Assembly: GCF_016583575.1 (NCBI RefSeq)
Contig: NZ_NRRG01000029.1
Coordinates: forward strand, 1-64,000
DNA from: Thiocystis violacea
GTDB lineage: Bacteria > Pseudomonadota > Gammaproteobacteria > Chromatiales > Chromatiaceae
Direction: 5' to 3'
Length of the DNA stretch: 64,000 nucleotides
Part shown: one piece after another, positions 36,269 to 47,687 of the stretch
Numbering within the stretch: position 1 is the stretch's first letter
Layout of the letters: the number at the start of each line of letters is the position of its first letter
Program-made: the position numbers and the translations under genes
Notes under the pieces: model-generated
What the model was told of the DNA's origin: nothing
Seen by the model: only the letters and a program-made list of their open reading frames with translations
The model's database searches: none

Positions 36269-37033
36269 ATGCGCCAGCCTCTCATCGCAGGAAACTGGAA
36301 GTTGAACGGCACTAAGGTCAGCGCCAAGGCGTTGATGACCGCTGTGCTCGAAGGTGCGAAAGAGATCGGAAAGGCTGAAATCGCCGTCTGTCCTCCATTC
36401 GCGTTCTTGGATCTCGGCGAGCGTCTGCTGTCGGGCGGCCGGGTTCGGCTCGGTGCGCAGAACGTTTGCACCGAAGCGGGCGGCGCCTACACGGGTGAGG
36501 TCTCCGCAGCCATGCTGGCCGAGTTTGGGTGTCGCTATGTTATTTGCGGTCACTCGGAGCGTCGCGAATATTATGGCGAGACCGATGCGATCGTCGCGAG
36601 GAAGCTGGCTGTCGTCGTGTCGAACAGAATGACGCCGATCCTCTGTGTTGGCGAAACGCTCGAACAGCGCGAGCAGGGTCGCATGCAAGAGGTGATCGCT
36701 TCGCAGATCGATGCGATCATCGAGCATAATGGGATCGCCTCCTTCGGTCAGCTTGAGATCGCCTACGAGCCGGTCTGGGCGATCGGAACCGGAAAGACGG
36801 CATCACCCGAGCAGGCGCAGGAAGTGCATGATTTCATTCGGCATCGGATCGCCGGTCATGACGCGACCATCGCGGCGAAGGTCCGGATTCTTTACGGTGG
36901 CAGCATGAAACCCGGGAATGCTGGCGAGCTCATGTCCCAGGCGGATATCGACGGCGGCCTGATCGGTGGTGCCGCGCTGGTTGCCGAGGATTTTCTGGCG
37001 ATCTGTCGGGCCGGAGACGCTGCGGCGTCCTGA
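36269..37033 (+). CDS. tpiA: Triose-phosphate isomerase
   Basis: 254 residues. All active-site elements are visible: Lys in GNWKLNG, His in CGHSERREYYG, and Glu in AYEPVWAIGTGK, plus the phosphate loop LYGGSMKPGN and GGLIGGAAL. The enzyme interconverts dihydroxyacetone phosphate and glyceraldehyde 3-phosphate in the cytosol. It leads the tpiA-secG-tRNA-Leu unit upstream of nuo. Confidence 0.98.
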   Translation: MRQPLIAGNWKLNGTKVSAKALMTAVLEGAKEIGKAEIAVCPPFAFLDLGERLLSGGRVRLGAQNVCTEAGGAYTGEVSAAMLAEFGCRYVICGHSERREYYGETDAIVARKLAVVVSNRMTPILCVGETLEQREQGRMQEVIASQIDAIIEHNGIASFGQLEIAYEPVWAIGTGKTASPEQAQEVHDFIRHRIAGHDATIAAKVRILYGGSMKPGNAGELMSQADIDGGLIGGAALVAEDFLAICRAGDAAAS

Positions 37034-37054
37034 ATGCCCTTCTGTGAGTAACGC

Positions 37055-37552
37055 ATGCAAACGATTTTGACGGTTCTCCAAGTCTTCTTGTCGCTCGGCC
37101 TGATCGGGCTGGTGCTGATTCAGCATGGCAAGGGCGCGGATGCCGGCGCGGCCTTCGGTAGCGGCGCCTCGGCAACGGTATTTGGCGCGCAAGGCTCGGG
37201 CTCGTTTTTGACGCGTTTCACTGCTATCATGGCGGGGTTGTTTTTCCTGACGAGCATCGCCCTGGCTTATTTCGCTACCCAGGGTAGCGAGCCTGCCGGC
37301 TTGATGGATGGCGTCGGAGACACGGCGGTCATTCCGGCCATGCCGCGCGAAGGGGCGCCCAGACCGGCGGTGACCTCGGACATCCCGGCCATACCCGGCG
37401 CGGCGCCCGGGATCGATGGCGGTTCATCCGACGTGCCAGCGCCTCCAGCCGAGAGCGCGCCGGAAGCGGTCCTGGAGCCTGGGGTTGGCTCCGAGGAAAA
37501 ATCGAGTTCAGAGGTGAAGGCGTCGGAAGCGGCTCCCGAGCCCGCCGAGTAA
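37055..37552 (+). CDS. secG: Preprotein translocase subunit SecG
   Basis: 165 residues, 21 bp after tpiA. Two membrane helices (ILTVLQVFLSLGLIGLVLIQ at about 3-22, and FTAIMAGLFFLTSIALAYF at about 55-75) flank the conserved GKGADAGAAFGSGASATVFG loop. SecG supports the SecYE channel in the inner membrane. The C-terminal 85 residues are a Pro/Ala/Glu-rich tail, making the protein longer than the typical 75-110 residues. Confidence 0.95.
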   Translation: MQTILTVLQVFLSLGLIGLVLIQHGKGADAGAAFGSGASATVFGAQGSGSFLTRFTAIMAGLFFLTSIALAYFATQGSEPAGLMDGVGDTAVIPAMPREGAPRPAVTSDIPAIPGAAPGIDGGSSDVPAPPAESAPEAVLEPGVGSEEKSSSEVKASEAAPEPAE

Positions 37553-37572
37553 GTTTTGGAAGTATGGTTTTA

Positions 37573-37657
37573 GCCGACGTGGTGAAATTGGTAGACACGC
37601 TATCTTGAGGGGGTAGTGGCGCAAGCCGTGCCAGTTCGAGTCTGGCCGTCGGCACCA
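37573..37657 (+). tRNA. tRNA-Leu (anticodon GAG)
   Basis: 85 nt including encoded CCA. The acceptor stem GCCGACG pairs with CGTCGGC. The anticodon loop TTGAGGG between CTATC and GGTAG gives GAG, decoding CUC/CUU. A long variable arm (TGGCGCAAGCC) marks a class II leucine tRNA. The T-arm is CCAGTTCGAGTCTGG. The position after secG is common in gammaproteobacteria. Confidence 0.97.
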
Positions 37658-37662
37658 ATAGC

Positions 37663-37700
37663 AAACGGCATGCCGCTTTAATGGCATGCCGTTTTTTTTT
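37663..37700 (+). terminator. Rho-independent terminator after tRNA-Leu
   Basis: AAACGGCATGCC and GGCATGCCGTTT form a perfect 12-bp stem around an 8-nt loop, followed by an unbroken T run. It ends the tpiA-secG-tRNA transcript before the nuo operon. Confidence 0.93.
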
Positions 37701-37755
37701 GTCGGATCGTTATTTAAGGGCTTGAAAAATCAAATAATTTGGATTGATGTTTGAG

Positions 37756-37785
37756 TTGACACCGCCGCGATGGCTGCACTAGACT
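37756..37785 (+). promoter_or_regulatory. Probable nuo operon promoter
   Basis: TTGACA (37756-37761), an 18-bp spacer and TAGACT (37780-37785), 44 bp before the nuoA GTG. The -35 is consensus, the -10 weaker. It is the only good sigma-70 match between the tRNA terminator and nuoA. Confidence 0.55.
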
Positions 37786-37829
37786 CGTGCTCCGGTTGCT
37801 AATATTAGAAAAAGATAGAGAGGGGACCA

Positions 37830-38186
37830 GTGCTCGACAACTATCTGCCAATCCTGATTTTTATCATTGTCGGGATCCTGGTCGGGGTTGGCCCGCTCGT
37901 GCTTGGCTACCTGCTCGGTCCGCGTCGGCCAGACAGCGAGAAGGATTCGCCCTACGAATGCGGCTTCGAGGCGTTCGAGACCGCCCGTCTGAAATTCGAC
38001 GTTCGGTATTACCTCGTCGCGATTCTGTTCATCATCTTCGACCTGGAGATCGCCTTTCTCTTTCCCTGGGCCGTCGCGCTCAAGGAACTCGGGATCTTCG
38101 CCTTCTGGGCCATGGTCGTGTTTCTCGGGATTCTGGTCGTCGGGTTTGTCTACGAGTGGAAGAAGGGGGCTTTGGAATGGGAATAG
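37830..38186 (+). CDS. nuoA: NADH-quinone oxidoreductase subunit A
   Basis: 118 residues, GTG start after GAGAGGGG. Three membrane helices. The conserved cytoplasmic loop [12 protein letters not shown] contains the family Cys. NuoA is part of the membrane arm next to the quinone site of complex I, which oxidises NADH and pumps protons. First gene of the operon; it overlaps nuoB by 10 bp. Confidence 0.97.
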   Translation: MLDNYLPILIFIIVGILVGVGPLVLGYLLGPRRPDSEKDSPYECGFEAFETARLKFDVRYYLVAILFIIFDLEIAFLFPWAVALKELGIFAFWAMVVFLGILVVGFVYEWKKGALEWE

Positions 38187-38653
38187 AAGGCCTCCTTGAG
38201 GAAGGCGTCGTCACCACGACGGCCGACAAACTCATCAACTGGGCGCGCACGGGTTCGCTCTGGCCGATGACCTTCGGTCTCGCCTGCTGCGCCATCGAGA
38301 TGATGCATGCCGGCGCCGCGCGCTACGACCTGGATCGCTTCGGCATCATCTTTCGTCCAAGCCCGCGCCAATCCGACGTGATGATCGTCGCCGGAACCCT
38401 GGTCAATAAGATGGCTCCGGCGCTGCGCAAGGTCTATGACCAGATGGCCGAGCCGAGATGGGTCATTTCCATGGGTTCCTGCGCCAATGGTGGCGGCTAT
38501 TATCACTACTCCTACGCGGTTGTCAGGGGCTGTGATCGCATCGTGCCGGTGGACGTCTACGTCCCCGGTTGTCCACCGACGGCGGAGGCGCTGCTCTACG
38601 GCATCTTGCAGCTCCAGAATAAAATCCGCCGAACCAATACCATCGCCCGCTGA
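38177..38653 (+). CDS. nuoB: NADH-quinone oxidoreductase subunit B
   Basis: 158 residues. It holds cluster N2, the last iron-sulfur centre before quinone: ligands in [10 protein letters not shown] (two adjacent Cys), [10 protein letters not shown] and [12 protein letters not shown]. The start at 38177 lies within the end of nuoA; a larger open frame upstream belongs to a shadow reading. Confidence 0.97.
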   Translation: MGIEGLLEEGVVTTTADKLINWARTGSLWPMTFGLACCAIEMMHAGAARYDLDRFGIIFRPSPRQSDVMIVAGTLVNKMAPALRKVYDQMAEPRWVISMGSCANGGGYYHYSYAVVRGCDRIVPVDVYVPGCPPTAEALLYGILQLQNKIRRTNTIAR

Positions 38654-38670
38654 GTCGTATTTCAGAGAAC

Positions 38671-39384
38671 ATGGTGAAACATATCCTGACCCGCAACGCC
38701 AGGGTGGACGCGCTCGCCGCCGCGATCGGCGGACACTTCGCCGAACCTGGGTACGAGCTGATCGACGCCTTCGATGAGTTGACCCTGGTCGCGCCGGCCG
38801 AGCGTTTGCTCGATGTGGCCTCGACGCTGCGCGATCACGCGGATTTCCGCTTCGAGCAGTTGATCGATCTGTGCGGCGTGGATTACGCGGCCTACGGGCA
38901 ATCCGAATGGGAGACCGAGGAGGCGTCCTTCACCGGCTTCGGGCGCGGCGTGGATCGTGACCTCAAGGTCGCGGTCGAGGATCCCAGGCGGTTCGCCGTG
39001 GTCGTGCATTTGCTGTCGCTGGCGCACAACCGGCGGTTGAGGGTGCGCGTGCATGTCGGCGCCAGTCAACCGATGGTCGACTCGCTGATTCCCGTTTGGG
39101 CCGCCGCGAACTGGTTCGAGCGCGAGGCCTTCGATCTCTATGGCATCCTCTTTCGCGGACACCCGGATCTGCGCCGGATCCTGACCGACTACGGTTTCGT
39201 GGGACATCCCTTCCGCAAGGATTTCCCGCTCAGCGGTCAGGTCGAGATGCGTTATGACCCGGAGCAGGGGCGCGTCGTTTACGAGCCGGTCTCCATCGAG
39301 CCCCGCGTGCTGGTGCCCAGGGTGATCCGCGAGGACAGCCGTTACCTCGGAACCGGTAAGGGTACGGAGACGACCGATGCCTGA
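38671..39384 (+). CDS. nuoC: NADH-quinone oxidoreductase subunit C
   Basis: 237 residues. The 30-kDa subunit of the peripheral arm, with the family signature [20 protein letters not shown] and [20 protein letters not shown]. It overlaps nuoD by 8 bp. C and D are separate genes here, unlike the fused nuoCD of E. coli. Confidence 0.97.
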   Translation: MVKHILTRNARVDALAAAIGGHFAEPGYELIDAFDELTLVAPAERLLDVASTLRDHADFRFEQLIDLCGVDYAAYGQSEWETEEASFTGFGRGVDRDLKVAVEDPRRFAVVVHLLSLAHNRRLRVRVHVGASQPMVDSLIPVWAAANWFEREAFDLYGILFRGHPDLRRILTDYGFVGHPFRKDFPLSGQVEMRYDPEQGRVVYEPVSIEPRVLVPRVIREDSRYLGTGKGTETTDA

Positions 39385-40633
39385 AATCCGCAATTACACC
39401 CTGAATTTCGGGCCTCAGCATCCCTCCGCGCATGGCGTGCTGCGCCTGGTACTGGAGATGGATGGCGAGGTGATCGAACGGGCCGATCCGCATATCGGAC
39501 TGCTGCATCGGGGAACCGAAAAGCTCGCCGAGTATAAACCGTACAACCAGAGCATCGGTTACATGGACCGCTTGGACTATGTGTCCATGATGTGCAACGA
39601 GCACGGCTATGTAAGGTCCATCGAGAAACTGCTCGGGGTCGAGGCGCCTGAGCGCGCCCAGTACATTCGCACCATGTTCGACGAGATCACGCGGATCCTG
39701 AACCATCTGATGTGGCTCGGCGCGCACGCGCTCGATATCGGCGCCATGAGCGTCTTCCTCTATTGCTTCCGCGAGCGCGAGGATCTGCTCGACTGCTACG
39801 AGGCGGTCTCGGGCGCCCGCATGCATGCCACCTATTATCGACCGGGTGGCGTCCATCGCGATCTGCCGGACCGCATGCCCAGATACGAGGGAAGTTCCAA
39901 GTGGCACAGCGAGCGTTCGATCGCGAAACGTAATCAGGCGCGAGACGGCTCATTGCTGGATTTCATCGAGGACTTCACCGACCGCTTCCCCGGTCATGTC
40001 GACGAATACGAAACGCTGCTGACGGACAACCGCATTTGGAAACAGCGCACGGTCGATATCGGCGTGGTCACTCCGGAACGCGCCAGGCAGCTTGGATTCA
40101 CTGGACCCATGCTGCGCGGTTCCGGAATCGAGTGGGATCTGCGTAAGAAGCAGCCCTATGCCGCCTATCACAGGGTCGATTTCGATATCCCGGTGGGCGT
40201 GAACGGCGATTGCTACGACCGTTATCTGGTGCGCATGGAGGAGATGCGTCAATCCAATCGGATCATCCGCCAGTGCGTCCAATGGTTGCGAACCAATCCC
40301 GGCCCCGTTTCAATCGAGGACCACAAGGTCGTTCCGCCCAAGCGCGAGACGATGAAGGGCGACATGGAAGCCCTGATCCATCATTTCAAACTCTTTACCG
40401 AGGGTTATTGCCCCCCGCCGGGCGAGGTCTACGCGGCGGTCGAGGCGCCGAAGGGCGAATTCGGCTGTTACATCGTTTCCGATGGCGCCAACAAACCCTA
40501 TCGTCTGAAGGTTCGCGCGCCCGGTTTCCCGCATCTGGCCGCGCTGGACGAGATGTCGCGTGGACATATGCTGGCCGATGTCGTGTCGATCATCGGTACC
40601 CTTGATGTCGTGTTCGGGGAGATCGACCGCTGA
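39377..40633 (+). CDS. nuoD: NADH-quinone oxidoreductase subunit D
   Basis: 418 residues. The 49-kDa subunit that forms the quinone-binding pocket with NuoB. Conserved parts are [38 protein letters not shown], the C-terminal [13 protein letters not shown] and [20 protein letters not shown]. One-base overlap with nuoE. Confidence 0.98.
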   Translation: MPEIRNYTLNFGPQHPSAHGVLRLVLEMDGEVIERADPHIGLLHRGTEKLAEYKPYNQSIGYMDRLDYVSMMCNEHGYVRSIEKLLGVEAPERAQYIRTMFDEITRILNHLMWLGAHALDIGAMSVFLYCFREREDLLDCYEAVSGARMHATYYRPGGVHRDLPDRMPRYEGSSKWHSERSIAKRNQARDGSLLDFIEDFTDRFPGHVDEYETLLTDNRIWKQRTVDIGVVTPERARQLGFTGPMLRGSGIEWDLRKKQPYAAYHRVDFDIPVGVNGDCYDRYLVRMEEMRQSNRIIRQCVQWLRTNPGPVSIEDHKVVPPKRETMKGDMEALIHHFKLFTEGYCPPPGEVYAAVEAPKGEFGCYIVSDGANKPYRLKVRAPGFPHLAALDEMSRGHMLADVVSIIGTLDVVFGEIDR

Positions 40634-41160
40634 TGAGCTTTCGCAACCTACCCCTGGCCGAGATTCAGGAACCGGACAAGTCGAACCTCTTCACGCCCGA
40701 GATTCGGGAGTCCATCGAGGCATCGATCGCCAAGTATCCACCCGAGTGGAGGCAGTCGGCGGTCATGCCCGCGCTCTCCATCGTCCAGGACGCCAATGGC
40801 GGCTGGCTCACGCGCGAGTTGATGAACGAGGTCGCCGCCTATCTGGACATGCCGGCCATGTCCGTCTATGAGGTGGCGACCTTCTATGGCATGTACGACC
40901 TGGAGCCTCAGGGTCGGCACAAGGTCTGTGTCTGCAACAGCATTTCCTGTCTTCTGAACGGCTCCGAGGCGCTGATCGAGCACATCGAACATAAGTATCA
41001 GGTGAAGCCGGGCGAGACGACGCGGGATGGTCGCTTTACCTTCAAGGAGGTCGAGTGCCTCGGTGCCTGCCGACATGCGCCGGCCGTGCTCCTGGACAAG
41101 GTGTATCACGAAAACCTGTCCCCGGAGTCGCTGGACAAGCTGATCGACGACTTGGAGTGA
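40633..41160 (+). CDS. nuoE: NADH-quinone oxidoreductase subunit E
   Basis: 175 residues. Thioredoxin-like [2Fe-2S] subunit (cluster N1a). Ligands in CNSISC and later [12 protein letters not shown]. The conserved [10 protein letters not shown] is present. It works with NuoF and NuoG in the NADH-oxidising module. Confidence 0.97.
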   Translation: MSFRNLPLAEIQEPDKSNLFTPEIRESIEASIAKYPPEWRQSAVMPALSIVQDANGGWLTRELMNEVAAYLDMPAMSVYEVATFYGMYDLEPQGRHKVCVCNSISCLLNGSEALIEHIEHKYQVKPGETTRDGRFTFKEVECLGACRHAPAVLLDKVYHENLSPESLDKLIDDLE

Positions 41161-41164
41161 GAGC

Positions 41165-42448
41165 GTGGTCCAGAATCAGAACAGCGTATGCTTCCGCACG
41201 ATGGCTCTCGACGAGTCCGTCCGTCACACCCTGGACGCCTATCGGAGTCTCGGCGGCTATGCCCAGTGGGAACGCATCCTGCGCGACAGGCCAGACCCCA
41301 AGGATGTGATCGAGGAGGTCAAGATCTCCAGTCTGCGCGGTCGCGGCGGCGCCGGCTTTCCGACCGGTCTCAAGTGGAGTTTCATGCCGCGCACGGCGCC
41401 TGGTCAGAAATACATCGTCTGCAACTCGGACGAGGGCGAACCCGGAACCTGCAAGGACCGGGATATCCTGCTCTACAACCCGCATCAGTTGATCGAGGGC
41501 ATGGCCATCGCCGGTTACTGCATCGGCGCCACCGTCGGTTACAACTACATCCGCGGCGAGTTCTTCGAGCCCATCGCGCGCTTCGAAGGGGCCTTGAAGG
41601 AGGCTTACGCGGCCGGGTGGATCGGCAAGGATATTCAGGGCTCAGGGATCGATTTCGATCTTCATACTCACATGGGCGCCGGAGCCTATATCTGCGGCGA
41701 GGAAACCGCCCTGCTGGAATCCATCGAGGGCAAGAAGGGCCAGCCGCGTTTCAAGCCGCCGTTTCCCGCGCAGTATGGGCTCTACGGCCGACCGACGACG
41801 ATCAACAACACCGAATCGCTGGCCTCGGTGCCGGTGATCCTGGAGAAGGGCGGCAAATGGTTCCTGGAGCAGGGGCGACCCAATAACGGCGGCCCCAAGC
41901 TCTTTTCGGTCTCAGGTCATGTGAAGGCGCCGAACAATTTCGAGGTGCCCCTGGGCACCCCGTTCAAGGATCTACTGGAAATGGCCGGGGGCGTCAAGGA
42001 CGGTCGGGCGCTCAAGGCGGTGATCCCCGGCGGTTCCTCGGTGCCGGTCGTGCCGGGCGACATCATGATGGGCGTCGACATGGATTACGACTCCATCGCC
42101 AAGGCCGGCTCCATGTTGGGCTCTGGGGCCGTGATCGTGATCGCCGAGGGAACCTGCATGGTCAAGGTGCTGCATAACCTGTCGCACTTCTACATGCATG
42201 AATCCTGCGGTCAATGCACACCCTGTCGCGAGGGGACCGGCTGGCTGGCCCGCGTTCTGGGCCGCATCCTCGACGGTCAGGGGCGCCCCGAGGATCTGGA
42301 TTTGCTCGAAAGCGTGGCGGGTCGTATCGGGGGCCGCACCATCTGCGCCCTGGGCGACGCGGCGGCGATGCCGGTGCAGAGTTTTCTCAAGCACTATCGG
42401 CATGAGTTCGCTTACATGATCGAGCATGGCCGCGCGCTCGCGGCCTGA
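41165..42448 (+). CDS. nuoF: NADH-quinone oxidoreductase subunit F
   Basis: 427 residues, GTG start. It binds NADH, FMN and cluster N3: glycine-rich [49 protein letters not shown] and the 4Fe-4S ligands [12 protein letters not shown] 179-bp gap separates it from nuoG, larger than any other gap in the first half of the operon. Confidence 0.98.
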   Translation: MVQNQNSVCFRTMALDESVRHTLDAYRSLGGYAQWERILRDRPDPKDVIEEVKISSLRGRGGAGFPTGLKWSFMPRTAPGQKYIVCNSDEGEPGTCKDRDILLYNPHQLIEGMAIAGYCIGATVGYNYIRGEFFEPIARFEGALKEAYAAGWIGKDIQGSGIDFDLHTHMGAGAYICGEETALLESIEGKKGQPRFKPPFPAQYGLYGRPTTINNTESLASVPVILEKGGKWFLEQGRPNNGGPKLFSVSGHVKAPNNFEVPLGTPFKDLLEMAGGVKDGRALKAVIPGGSSVPVVPGDIMMGVDMDYDSIAKAGSMLGSGAVIVIAEGTCMVKVLHNLSHFYMHESCGQCTPCREGTGWLARVLGRILDGQGRPEDLDLLESVAGRIGGRTICALGDAAAMPVQSFLKHYRHEFAYMIEHGRALAA

Positions 42449-42627
42449 TCCAGGTTCGATCGTTCATCCGAGGCGTGGCGCGTGATGGCATGGCGTCCGC
42501 TGAATACATGTTTAATCAGGCAGAGTTCGCCACGGCGGGTGCCGGGTGCGCGGTGCGCGGGAGTCGCGGCGGCTCCATTGGTCGTACCCCGAAGGTCTGT
42601 GCTACTGGTGCCGATCGAGAGACCTAA

Positions 42628-45030
42628 ATGACGGACAAGATCAACATCGAGATCGATGGCCACGTCTGCGAGGCGGCGCCGGGAGAAATGATCATCGCGG
42701 TCGCCGATCGCGCGGGCATCACCATTCCCCGGTTCTGCTATCACAAGAAGCTGTCCATCGCGGCGAACTGTCGGATGTGCCTGGTCGAGGCCGAGCAGGG
42801 TGGCCGGCCATTCCCCAAGCCGGTGCCGGCCTGCGCGACCCCGGTCGGCGAGGGTCTGAAAGTCTGGACCCGTTCGCCCAAGGCGATCGAGGCCCAGCGG
42901 GGCACCATGGAGTTCCTGCTGATCAATCATCCGCTCGACTGCCCCATTTGCGATCAGGGCGGTGAGTGCGAGTTGCAGGATGTCGCCATGGGCTACGGTG
43001 GTGACGTTTCGCGTTTCGCCGAGCGCAAGCGCGTGGTGATGGACGAAGACCTGGGTCCGCTGATCGCGACCGACATGACGCGCTGCATCCATTGCACCCG
43101 TTGCGTGCGTTTCGGCGCCGAGATCGCCGGTGTGCGTGAGATGGGCGCCACGGGGCGTGGCGAGGACATGCGGATCGGCACCTTTGTCGCCCATACTGTC
43201 AGCCACGAACTCTCGGGCAACGTCATCGACCTCTGTCCGGTGGGTGCCCTGACCTCCAAGCCCTATCGCTTTTCCGCGCGTCCCTGGGAGTTGATCGGAC
43301 GCGACGGAATCGCGCCTCATGACGGGCTTGGCTCCAACCTTCGTCTGCATGTGCGCGGCAACCGCATCATGCGCGTCCATCCGAACGACAACGAGGCGGT
43401 GAACGAGACCTGGATCTCGGACCGCGACCGCTTCAGCTACGCCGGGCTATACGGTGACGATCGTCTGACCGCGCCCATGGTCAAGCAGGATGGCGCCTGG
43501 CGCGCCGTCGAATGGACCGAGGCCCTGACCCTGGTCGCGGAACGGCTCAAGGCCGCCGACGCGGAGGACATGGGTTGGCTGATGGCGCCCAACGCCACGC
43601 TGGAGGAACTCTACCTGGCCCAGCGGATCGCCCGCGCGCTGGGTTGCCCGAACATCGATCATCGTCTTCGCCAGCAGGATTTCAGCGGCGACGCGGTCGA
43701 TCCGATCCTGCCCTGGCTTGGCGTGCCGGTCGGCGAGTTGGAACTTCAGCGGGGTCTGCTGCTGGTCGGGTCCGATATCCGTCAGGAACAGCCGCTGCTG
43801 GCCCACCGCATCCGCAAGGCGGCCCTGGCTGGCGCTCGGGTGTTCAGCGTCAATCCGCTGACACTGGATCTCAATCACGAGGCGACTCAGTTCGTCGGAA
43901 CGCCCGCGCGGATGCTCGACGACCTGGCCGCGATCGCCAAGGCCCTGGGTGTCGGCGGTTCCTCCGCGATCCGGGCACGCATCGCCGCCAGCGAGCCGAA
44001 TGAGGCGCACAGCGCCGCTGCGGCGAGCCTGGCCGAGGCCGGGGGGCTGGGGGCCGCTCTGATTCTGCTCGGCGCGTTGGCCGCCGCCCACCCGGATTAC
44101 ACCGCTCTCAAGGCCCTGGCCCAGGCGATCGCCGAGGCGACTCGCGGCCGCCTGGGTTATCTGCCATCGGCCGCGAACAGCGTCGGCGCCTATCTGGCCG
44201 GTGCCCATCCAGGCGTGCGGTCCGGCGCCAAGCCGGCCGAACGCCTGGGGCTGTCGACCGCCGCCATGCTGGACCAGTCGCGCAAGACGCTGGTGCTTTG
44301 GGGGCTTGAGCCGGATCTGGATCTGATGGATCCGACCCGCGCCATGGCGGCCTGCTCCAACGCGGATTTCGTCGTCGCCTGCTCGGCTTTCCAGAGTCCG
44401 GCACTGCAAGCGGCGGCCGATGTGCTGCTGCCGATCGGCGCCTTCGCCGAGACCTCGGGAACCTTCGTCAACGCCAGCGGTACCTGGCAGTCCTTCCAGG
44501 GCGCCGTGCCTCCGCCGGGCGAGGCGCGTCCGGGCTGGAAGGTGCTGCGGGTTCTCGGCAATCTGCTGGATCTGCCGGGTTTCGAGTACCGCGACGGGGC
44601 GGAGATTCGCGATGAGCTGGCCGCCCTCTGCGCCGACGCCTCCTTCGATAACAGCCCGCGTGGTGACTTCATGCCCGCCGGCCAGGCGATCGATTCCGGT
44701 TTGACGCGGATCGGCACGGTTCCGATCCAGGCCCTGGATGGTCTGGTACGCCGGGCGCCCGCGCTGCGCGGGGTACGGATGCCGGGCTCCGAATTCGCCG
44801 TCTATCTGCATCCGGATCAGGCCCAGGCGGAAGGTATTGGACTGGGTGATCGGGTTCTGGTGCGCCAGGAAGGCGGAAGCACGGAAGCGACGGTGATGCT
44901 GGATGCGCGCCTGCCCATGGGCTGCGCGCGGATCCCAGCCGGCGTTCCCGGCAGCGAGGGCCTGGGGAGTCTGATCGGTCCGGTCGGCCTCGAGCGCCTG
45001 ACCGATAGCGCGGCCACTGGCGAGAAGTGA
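42628..45030 (+). CDS. nuoG: NADH-quinone oxidoreductase subunit G
   Basis: 800 residues. An N-terminal 2Fe-2S ferredoxin part ([20 protein letters not shown]) is followed by [14 protein letters not shown] and [11 protein letters not shown] (4Fe-4S centres), then a molybdopterin-oxidoreductase-like domain without cofactor. The C-terminal part is Ala-rich and divergent, as usual for this subunit. Part of the NADH-oxidising arm. Confidence 0.96.
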   Translation: MTDKINIEIDGHVCEAAPGEMIIAVADRAGITIPRFCYHKKLSIAANCRMCLVEAEQGGRPFPKPVPACATPVGEGLKVWTRSPKAIEAQRGTMEFLLINHPLDCPICDQGGECELQDVAMGYGGDVSRFAERKRVVMDEDLGPLIATDMTRCIHCTRCVRFGAEIAGVREMGATGRGEDMRIGTFVAHTVSHELSGNVIDLCPVGALTSKPYRFSARPWELIGRDGIAPHDGLGSNLRLHVRGNRIMRVHPNDNEAVNETWISDRDRFSYAGLYGDDRLTAPMVKQDGAWRAVEWTEALTLVAERLKAADAEDMGWLMAPNATLEELYLAQRIARALGCPNIDHRLRQQDFSGDAVDPILPWLGVPVGELELQRGLLLVGSDIRQEQPLLAHRIRKAALAGARVFSVNPLTLDLNHEATQFVGTPARMLDDLAAIAKALGVGGSSAIRARIAASEPNEAHSAAAASLAEAGGLGAALILLGALAAAHPDYTALKALAQAIAEATRGRLGYLPSAANSVGAYLAGAHPGVRSGAKPAERLGLSTAAMLDQSRKTLVLWGLEPDLDLMDPTRAMAACSNADFVVACSAFQSPALQAAADVLLPIGAFAETSGTFVNASGTWQSFQGAVPPPGEARPGWKVLRVLGNLLDLPGFEYRDGAEIRDELAALCADASFDNSPRGDFMPAGQAIDSGLTRIGTVPIQALDGLVRRAPALRGVRMPGSEFAVYLHPDQAQAEGIGLGDRVLVRQEGGSTEATVMLDARLPMGCARIPAGVPGSEGLGSLIGPVGLERLTDSAATGEK

Positions 45031-45037
45031 CGAGGCC

Positions 45038-46075
45038 ATGATGATCGAACTTTGGAACGCACTGCCGCTGGTGATCCAGATCCTGTTCAAGATCGCCGCC
45101 ATCGTCCTGCCGCTGCTGGGCCTCGTGGCCTACTACACCTACGCCGAGCGCAAGGTCATCGGCTATATGCAGGTTCGCATCGGCCCCAATCGCGTAGGCT
45201 GGCGCGGTCTGCTGCAGCCCATCGCCGACGCGCTCAAGCTGATGATGAAAGAGATCATCATCCCGACCAAGGCGGACAAGACGCTTTTTCTGCTGGCGCC
45301 CATGCTCACGATCGCCCCGGCCCTGGCGGCCTGGGCGGTCTTCCCCTTCGACGAGGGGCTGGTGCTGGCGGACATTAACGCCGGGCTGCTCTATATCCTG
45401 GCGCTCAGTTCGCTCGGGGTTTACGGCATCATCATCGCCGGCTGGGCCTCCAACTCGCGCTACGCCCTCTTGGGCGCGATGCGCTCGGCGGCCCAGATGG
45501 TCGCCTACGAGATCGCCATGGGCTTCGCCCTGGTCGGCGTGCTGGTCGCGGCGGGTAGCCTTAACCTTGGGGCGATCGTGGCCGCGCAGGAAGGCCATCT
45601 GCTGACCTGGTTCTGGCTGCCGCTGCTGCCGCTGTTCGGCGTCTATCTGATCTCGGGCGTCGCCGAGACTAACCGGGCGCCCTTCGACGTGGCCGAGGGC
45701 GAATCCGAGATCGTCGCGGGTTTCCATGTGGAATATTCCGGAATGGCCTTCGCGGTCTTCTTCCTGGCCGAGTACGCCAACATGGTCCTGATCGCCGCGC
45801 TCTCCGCGCTGCTTTTCATGGGCGGCTGGCTCTCGCCGCTACCTCAGTCCTGGGTAGAGGGCAACTGGCTGCTGAACGACGGCTTCCACTGGCTGTTGCT
45901 CAAAACCTTCTTCTTCATGTTCCTCTTTCTCTGGTTGCGGGCGACCTTTCCCCGCTACCGCTATGACCAGATCATGCGCCTGGGCTGGAAGGTTTTCATT
46001 CCGATCACGATCGTCTGGATCCTGGTCGTGGCGCTCGCGGTGGTCTATCGACTGCCGCCCTGGTGGTCGGCTTGA
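45038..46075 (+). CDS. nuoH: NADH-quinone oxidoreductase subunit H
   Basis: 345 residues, about eight membrane helices. The ND1-type subunit linking the quinone cavity to the proton pumps: [40 protein letters not shown] with the essential acidic loop, and [19 protein letters not shown]. Starts 7 bp after nuoG. Confidence 0.98.
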   Translation: MMIELWNALPLVIQILFKIAAIVLPLLGLVAYYTYAERKVIGYMQVRIGPNRVGWRGLLQPIADALKLMMKEIIIPTKADKTLFLLAPMLTIAPALAAWAVFPFDEGLVLADINAGLLYILALSSLGVYGIIIAGWASNSRYALLGAMRSAAQMVAYEIAMGFALVGVLVAAGSLNLGAIVAAQEGHLLTWFWLPLLPLFGVYLISGVAETNRAPFDVAEGESEIVAGFHVEYSGMAFAVFFLAEYANMVLIAALSALLFMGGWLSPLPQSWVEGNWLLNDGFHWLLLKTFFFMFLFLWLRATFPRYRYDQIMRLGWKVFIPITIVWILVVALAVVYRLPPWWSA

Positions 46076-46089
46076 TCCGGAGACGAACG

Positions 46090-46581
46090 ATGCTGAAAAC
46101 CGCGCGCGATTATCTCCAGAGTCTGCTGCTGGTCGAACTGTTCAAGGGTCTGTCCCTGACTGGCGGCTACCTCTTCAAGCGTAAGTTCACCGTCCAGTAC
46201 CCCGAGGAGAAGGCGCCCATCTCGCCGCGCTTCCGGGGTCTGCACGCCCTGCGCCGCTATCCGAATGGTGAAGAGCGCTGCATCGCCTGCAAGCTCTGCG
46301 AGGCGGTCTGCCCGGCGCTGGCGATCACGATCGAGGCCGAGCCGCGCGAGGATGGGTCACGGCGCACGACGCGCTATGAGATCGACCTCTTCAAGTGCAT
46401 CTACTGCGGCTTTTGCGAGGAGTCCTGCCCGGTCGATTCCATCGTCGAGACCGGGATCTATGAATATCACTTCGAGAATCGCGGCGAGCACATCATGACC
46501 AAGGAAATGCTGCTCGCGATCGGGGACAAGTACGAGGCCGAGATCGCCGCCGCCCGCGCGGCCGATGCGCCCTATCGCTAA
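46090..46581 (+). CDS. nuoI: NADH-quinone oxidoreductase subunit I
   Basis: 163 residues. Two 4Fe-4S motifs ([16 protein letters not shown] and [16 protein letters not shown]) carry clusters N6a and N6b, passing electrons to NuoB. The frame is open from 46063 but ATG 46090 gives the conserved [11 protein letters not shown] start and follows nuoH by 14 bp. Confidence 0.98.
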   Translation: MLKTARDYLQSLLLVELFKGLSLTGGYLFKRKFTVQYPEEKAPISPRFRGLHALRRYPNGEERCIACKLCEAVCPALAITIEAEPREDGSRRTTRYEIDLFKCIYCGFCEESCPVDSIVETGIYEYHFENRGEHIMTKEMLLAIGDKYEAEIAAARAADAPYR

Positions 46582-46593
46582 TCGGGATCAATC

Positions 46594-47247
46594 ATGGGCT
46601 TTGAAAAATTCCTCTTCTATGTCTTGTCGCTGATCACGGTCTGGTCCTCGGTGATGGTCATCACCCGGAAAAACCCGGTGCATTCCGTGCTGTTCCTGGT
46701 CCTGGCCTTCGTGGCGAGCGCGGCGCTCTGGGTACTGCTGGAGGCCGAGTTCCTGGGCATCGTGTTGATCCTGGTCTATGTCGGGGCGGTGATGGTGCTC
46801 TTCCTCTTCGTGGTCATGATGCTCGACGTCGACATCGCGACCCTGAGGGCCGGCTTCATTGGCTATCTGCCGCTCGGTCTGCTGATCGCGGCGGTGATGG
46901 CGGTCGAGATCTTCCTGATCGTCGGCCCGGCGAACTTCGGTCTAGCGGCCTTTCCGTCGCCCGAGCCAGCCGGCGTCGACGCGAGCAATACGCGCGATCT
47001 CGGATTGCTGCTCTACACGGTTTACGTGTACCCGGTCGAGATCGCGGCCGTGATCCTGCTGGTGGCCATCGTCGCCGCCATCCGGCTCACCCTGCGCCGT
47101 CGCCCGGATAACAAATACGTGGATCCGGCGCGTCAGGTCCGCGTCAGGAAAGGGCCGGATCGGGTTCGGTTGGTCAGCATGGCCACGGAGGATCTGGCGC
47201 CCGCTCCGGCTGGCGCCACCATCGCGGACAAGGGGGAGTCTCAATGA
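46594..47247 (+). CDS. nuoJ: NADH-quinone oxidoreductase subunit J
   Basis: 217 residues with five membrane helices (ND6 type). The helix [20 protein letters not shown] carries the family pi-bulge region. The C-terminus after about 175 is an extra hydrophilic tail. It overlaps nuoK by 4 bp (ATGA). Confidence 0.96.
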   Translation: MGFEKFLFYVLSLITVWSSVMVITRKNPVHSVLFLVLAFVASAALWVLLEAEFLGIVLILVYVGAVMVLFLFVVMMLDVDIATLRAGFIGYLPLGLLIAAVMAVEIFLIVGPANFGLAAFPSPEPAGVDASNTRDLGLLLYTVYVYPVEIAAVILLVAIVAAIRLTLRRRPDNKYVDPARQVRVRKGPDRVRLVSMATEDLAPAPAGATIADKGESQ

Positions 47248-47549
47248 TCGCGCTCTCGGATTACCTGATTCTGGGCGGAATGCTGTTCTCGATCGCCGTC
47301 GCCGGGATCTTCCTCAATCGCAAGAACGTCATCCTGCTCCTCATGTGCATCGAGCTGATGTTGCTGGCGGTGAACATGAATTTCGTCGCCTTCTCGCATT
47401 TCCTTGGCGACATGGCTGGGCAGGTCTTCGTCTTCTTCATCCTCACCGTCGCCGCCGCCGAGGCAGCCATCGGCCTGGCCATCCTGGTCGTGCTCTTCCG
47501 TAACCGCCAGAGCATCAATGTCGAGGATCTGGATGCGCTGAAGGGCTGA
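47244..47549 (+). CDS. nuoK: NADH-quinone oxidoreductase subunit K
   Basis: 101 residues, three helices (ND4L type). Two conserved glutamates lie in membrane segments ([15 protein letters not shown] and [15 protein letters not shown]), part of the proton path. A 138-bp gap follows before nuoL. Confidence 0.97.
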   Translation: MIALSDYLILGGMLFSIAVAGIFLNRKNVILLLMCIELMLLAVNMNFVAFSHFLGDMAGQVFVFFILTVAAAEAAIGLAILVVLFRNRQSINVEDLDALKG

Positions 47550-47687
47550 GCCTTGGGTTTCGGTCCTGGAGCGTCCCTCGGTTAGCTACCCTGAATTCGC
47601 GCCGATCCACCGGGATCCGGCGCGGAGTACGAGAATCAGTCATCCGCCGACGGTTGCGGCGAACATAGCGAAAGAGCCAACGAAAAG

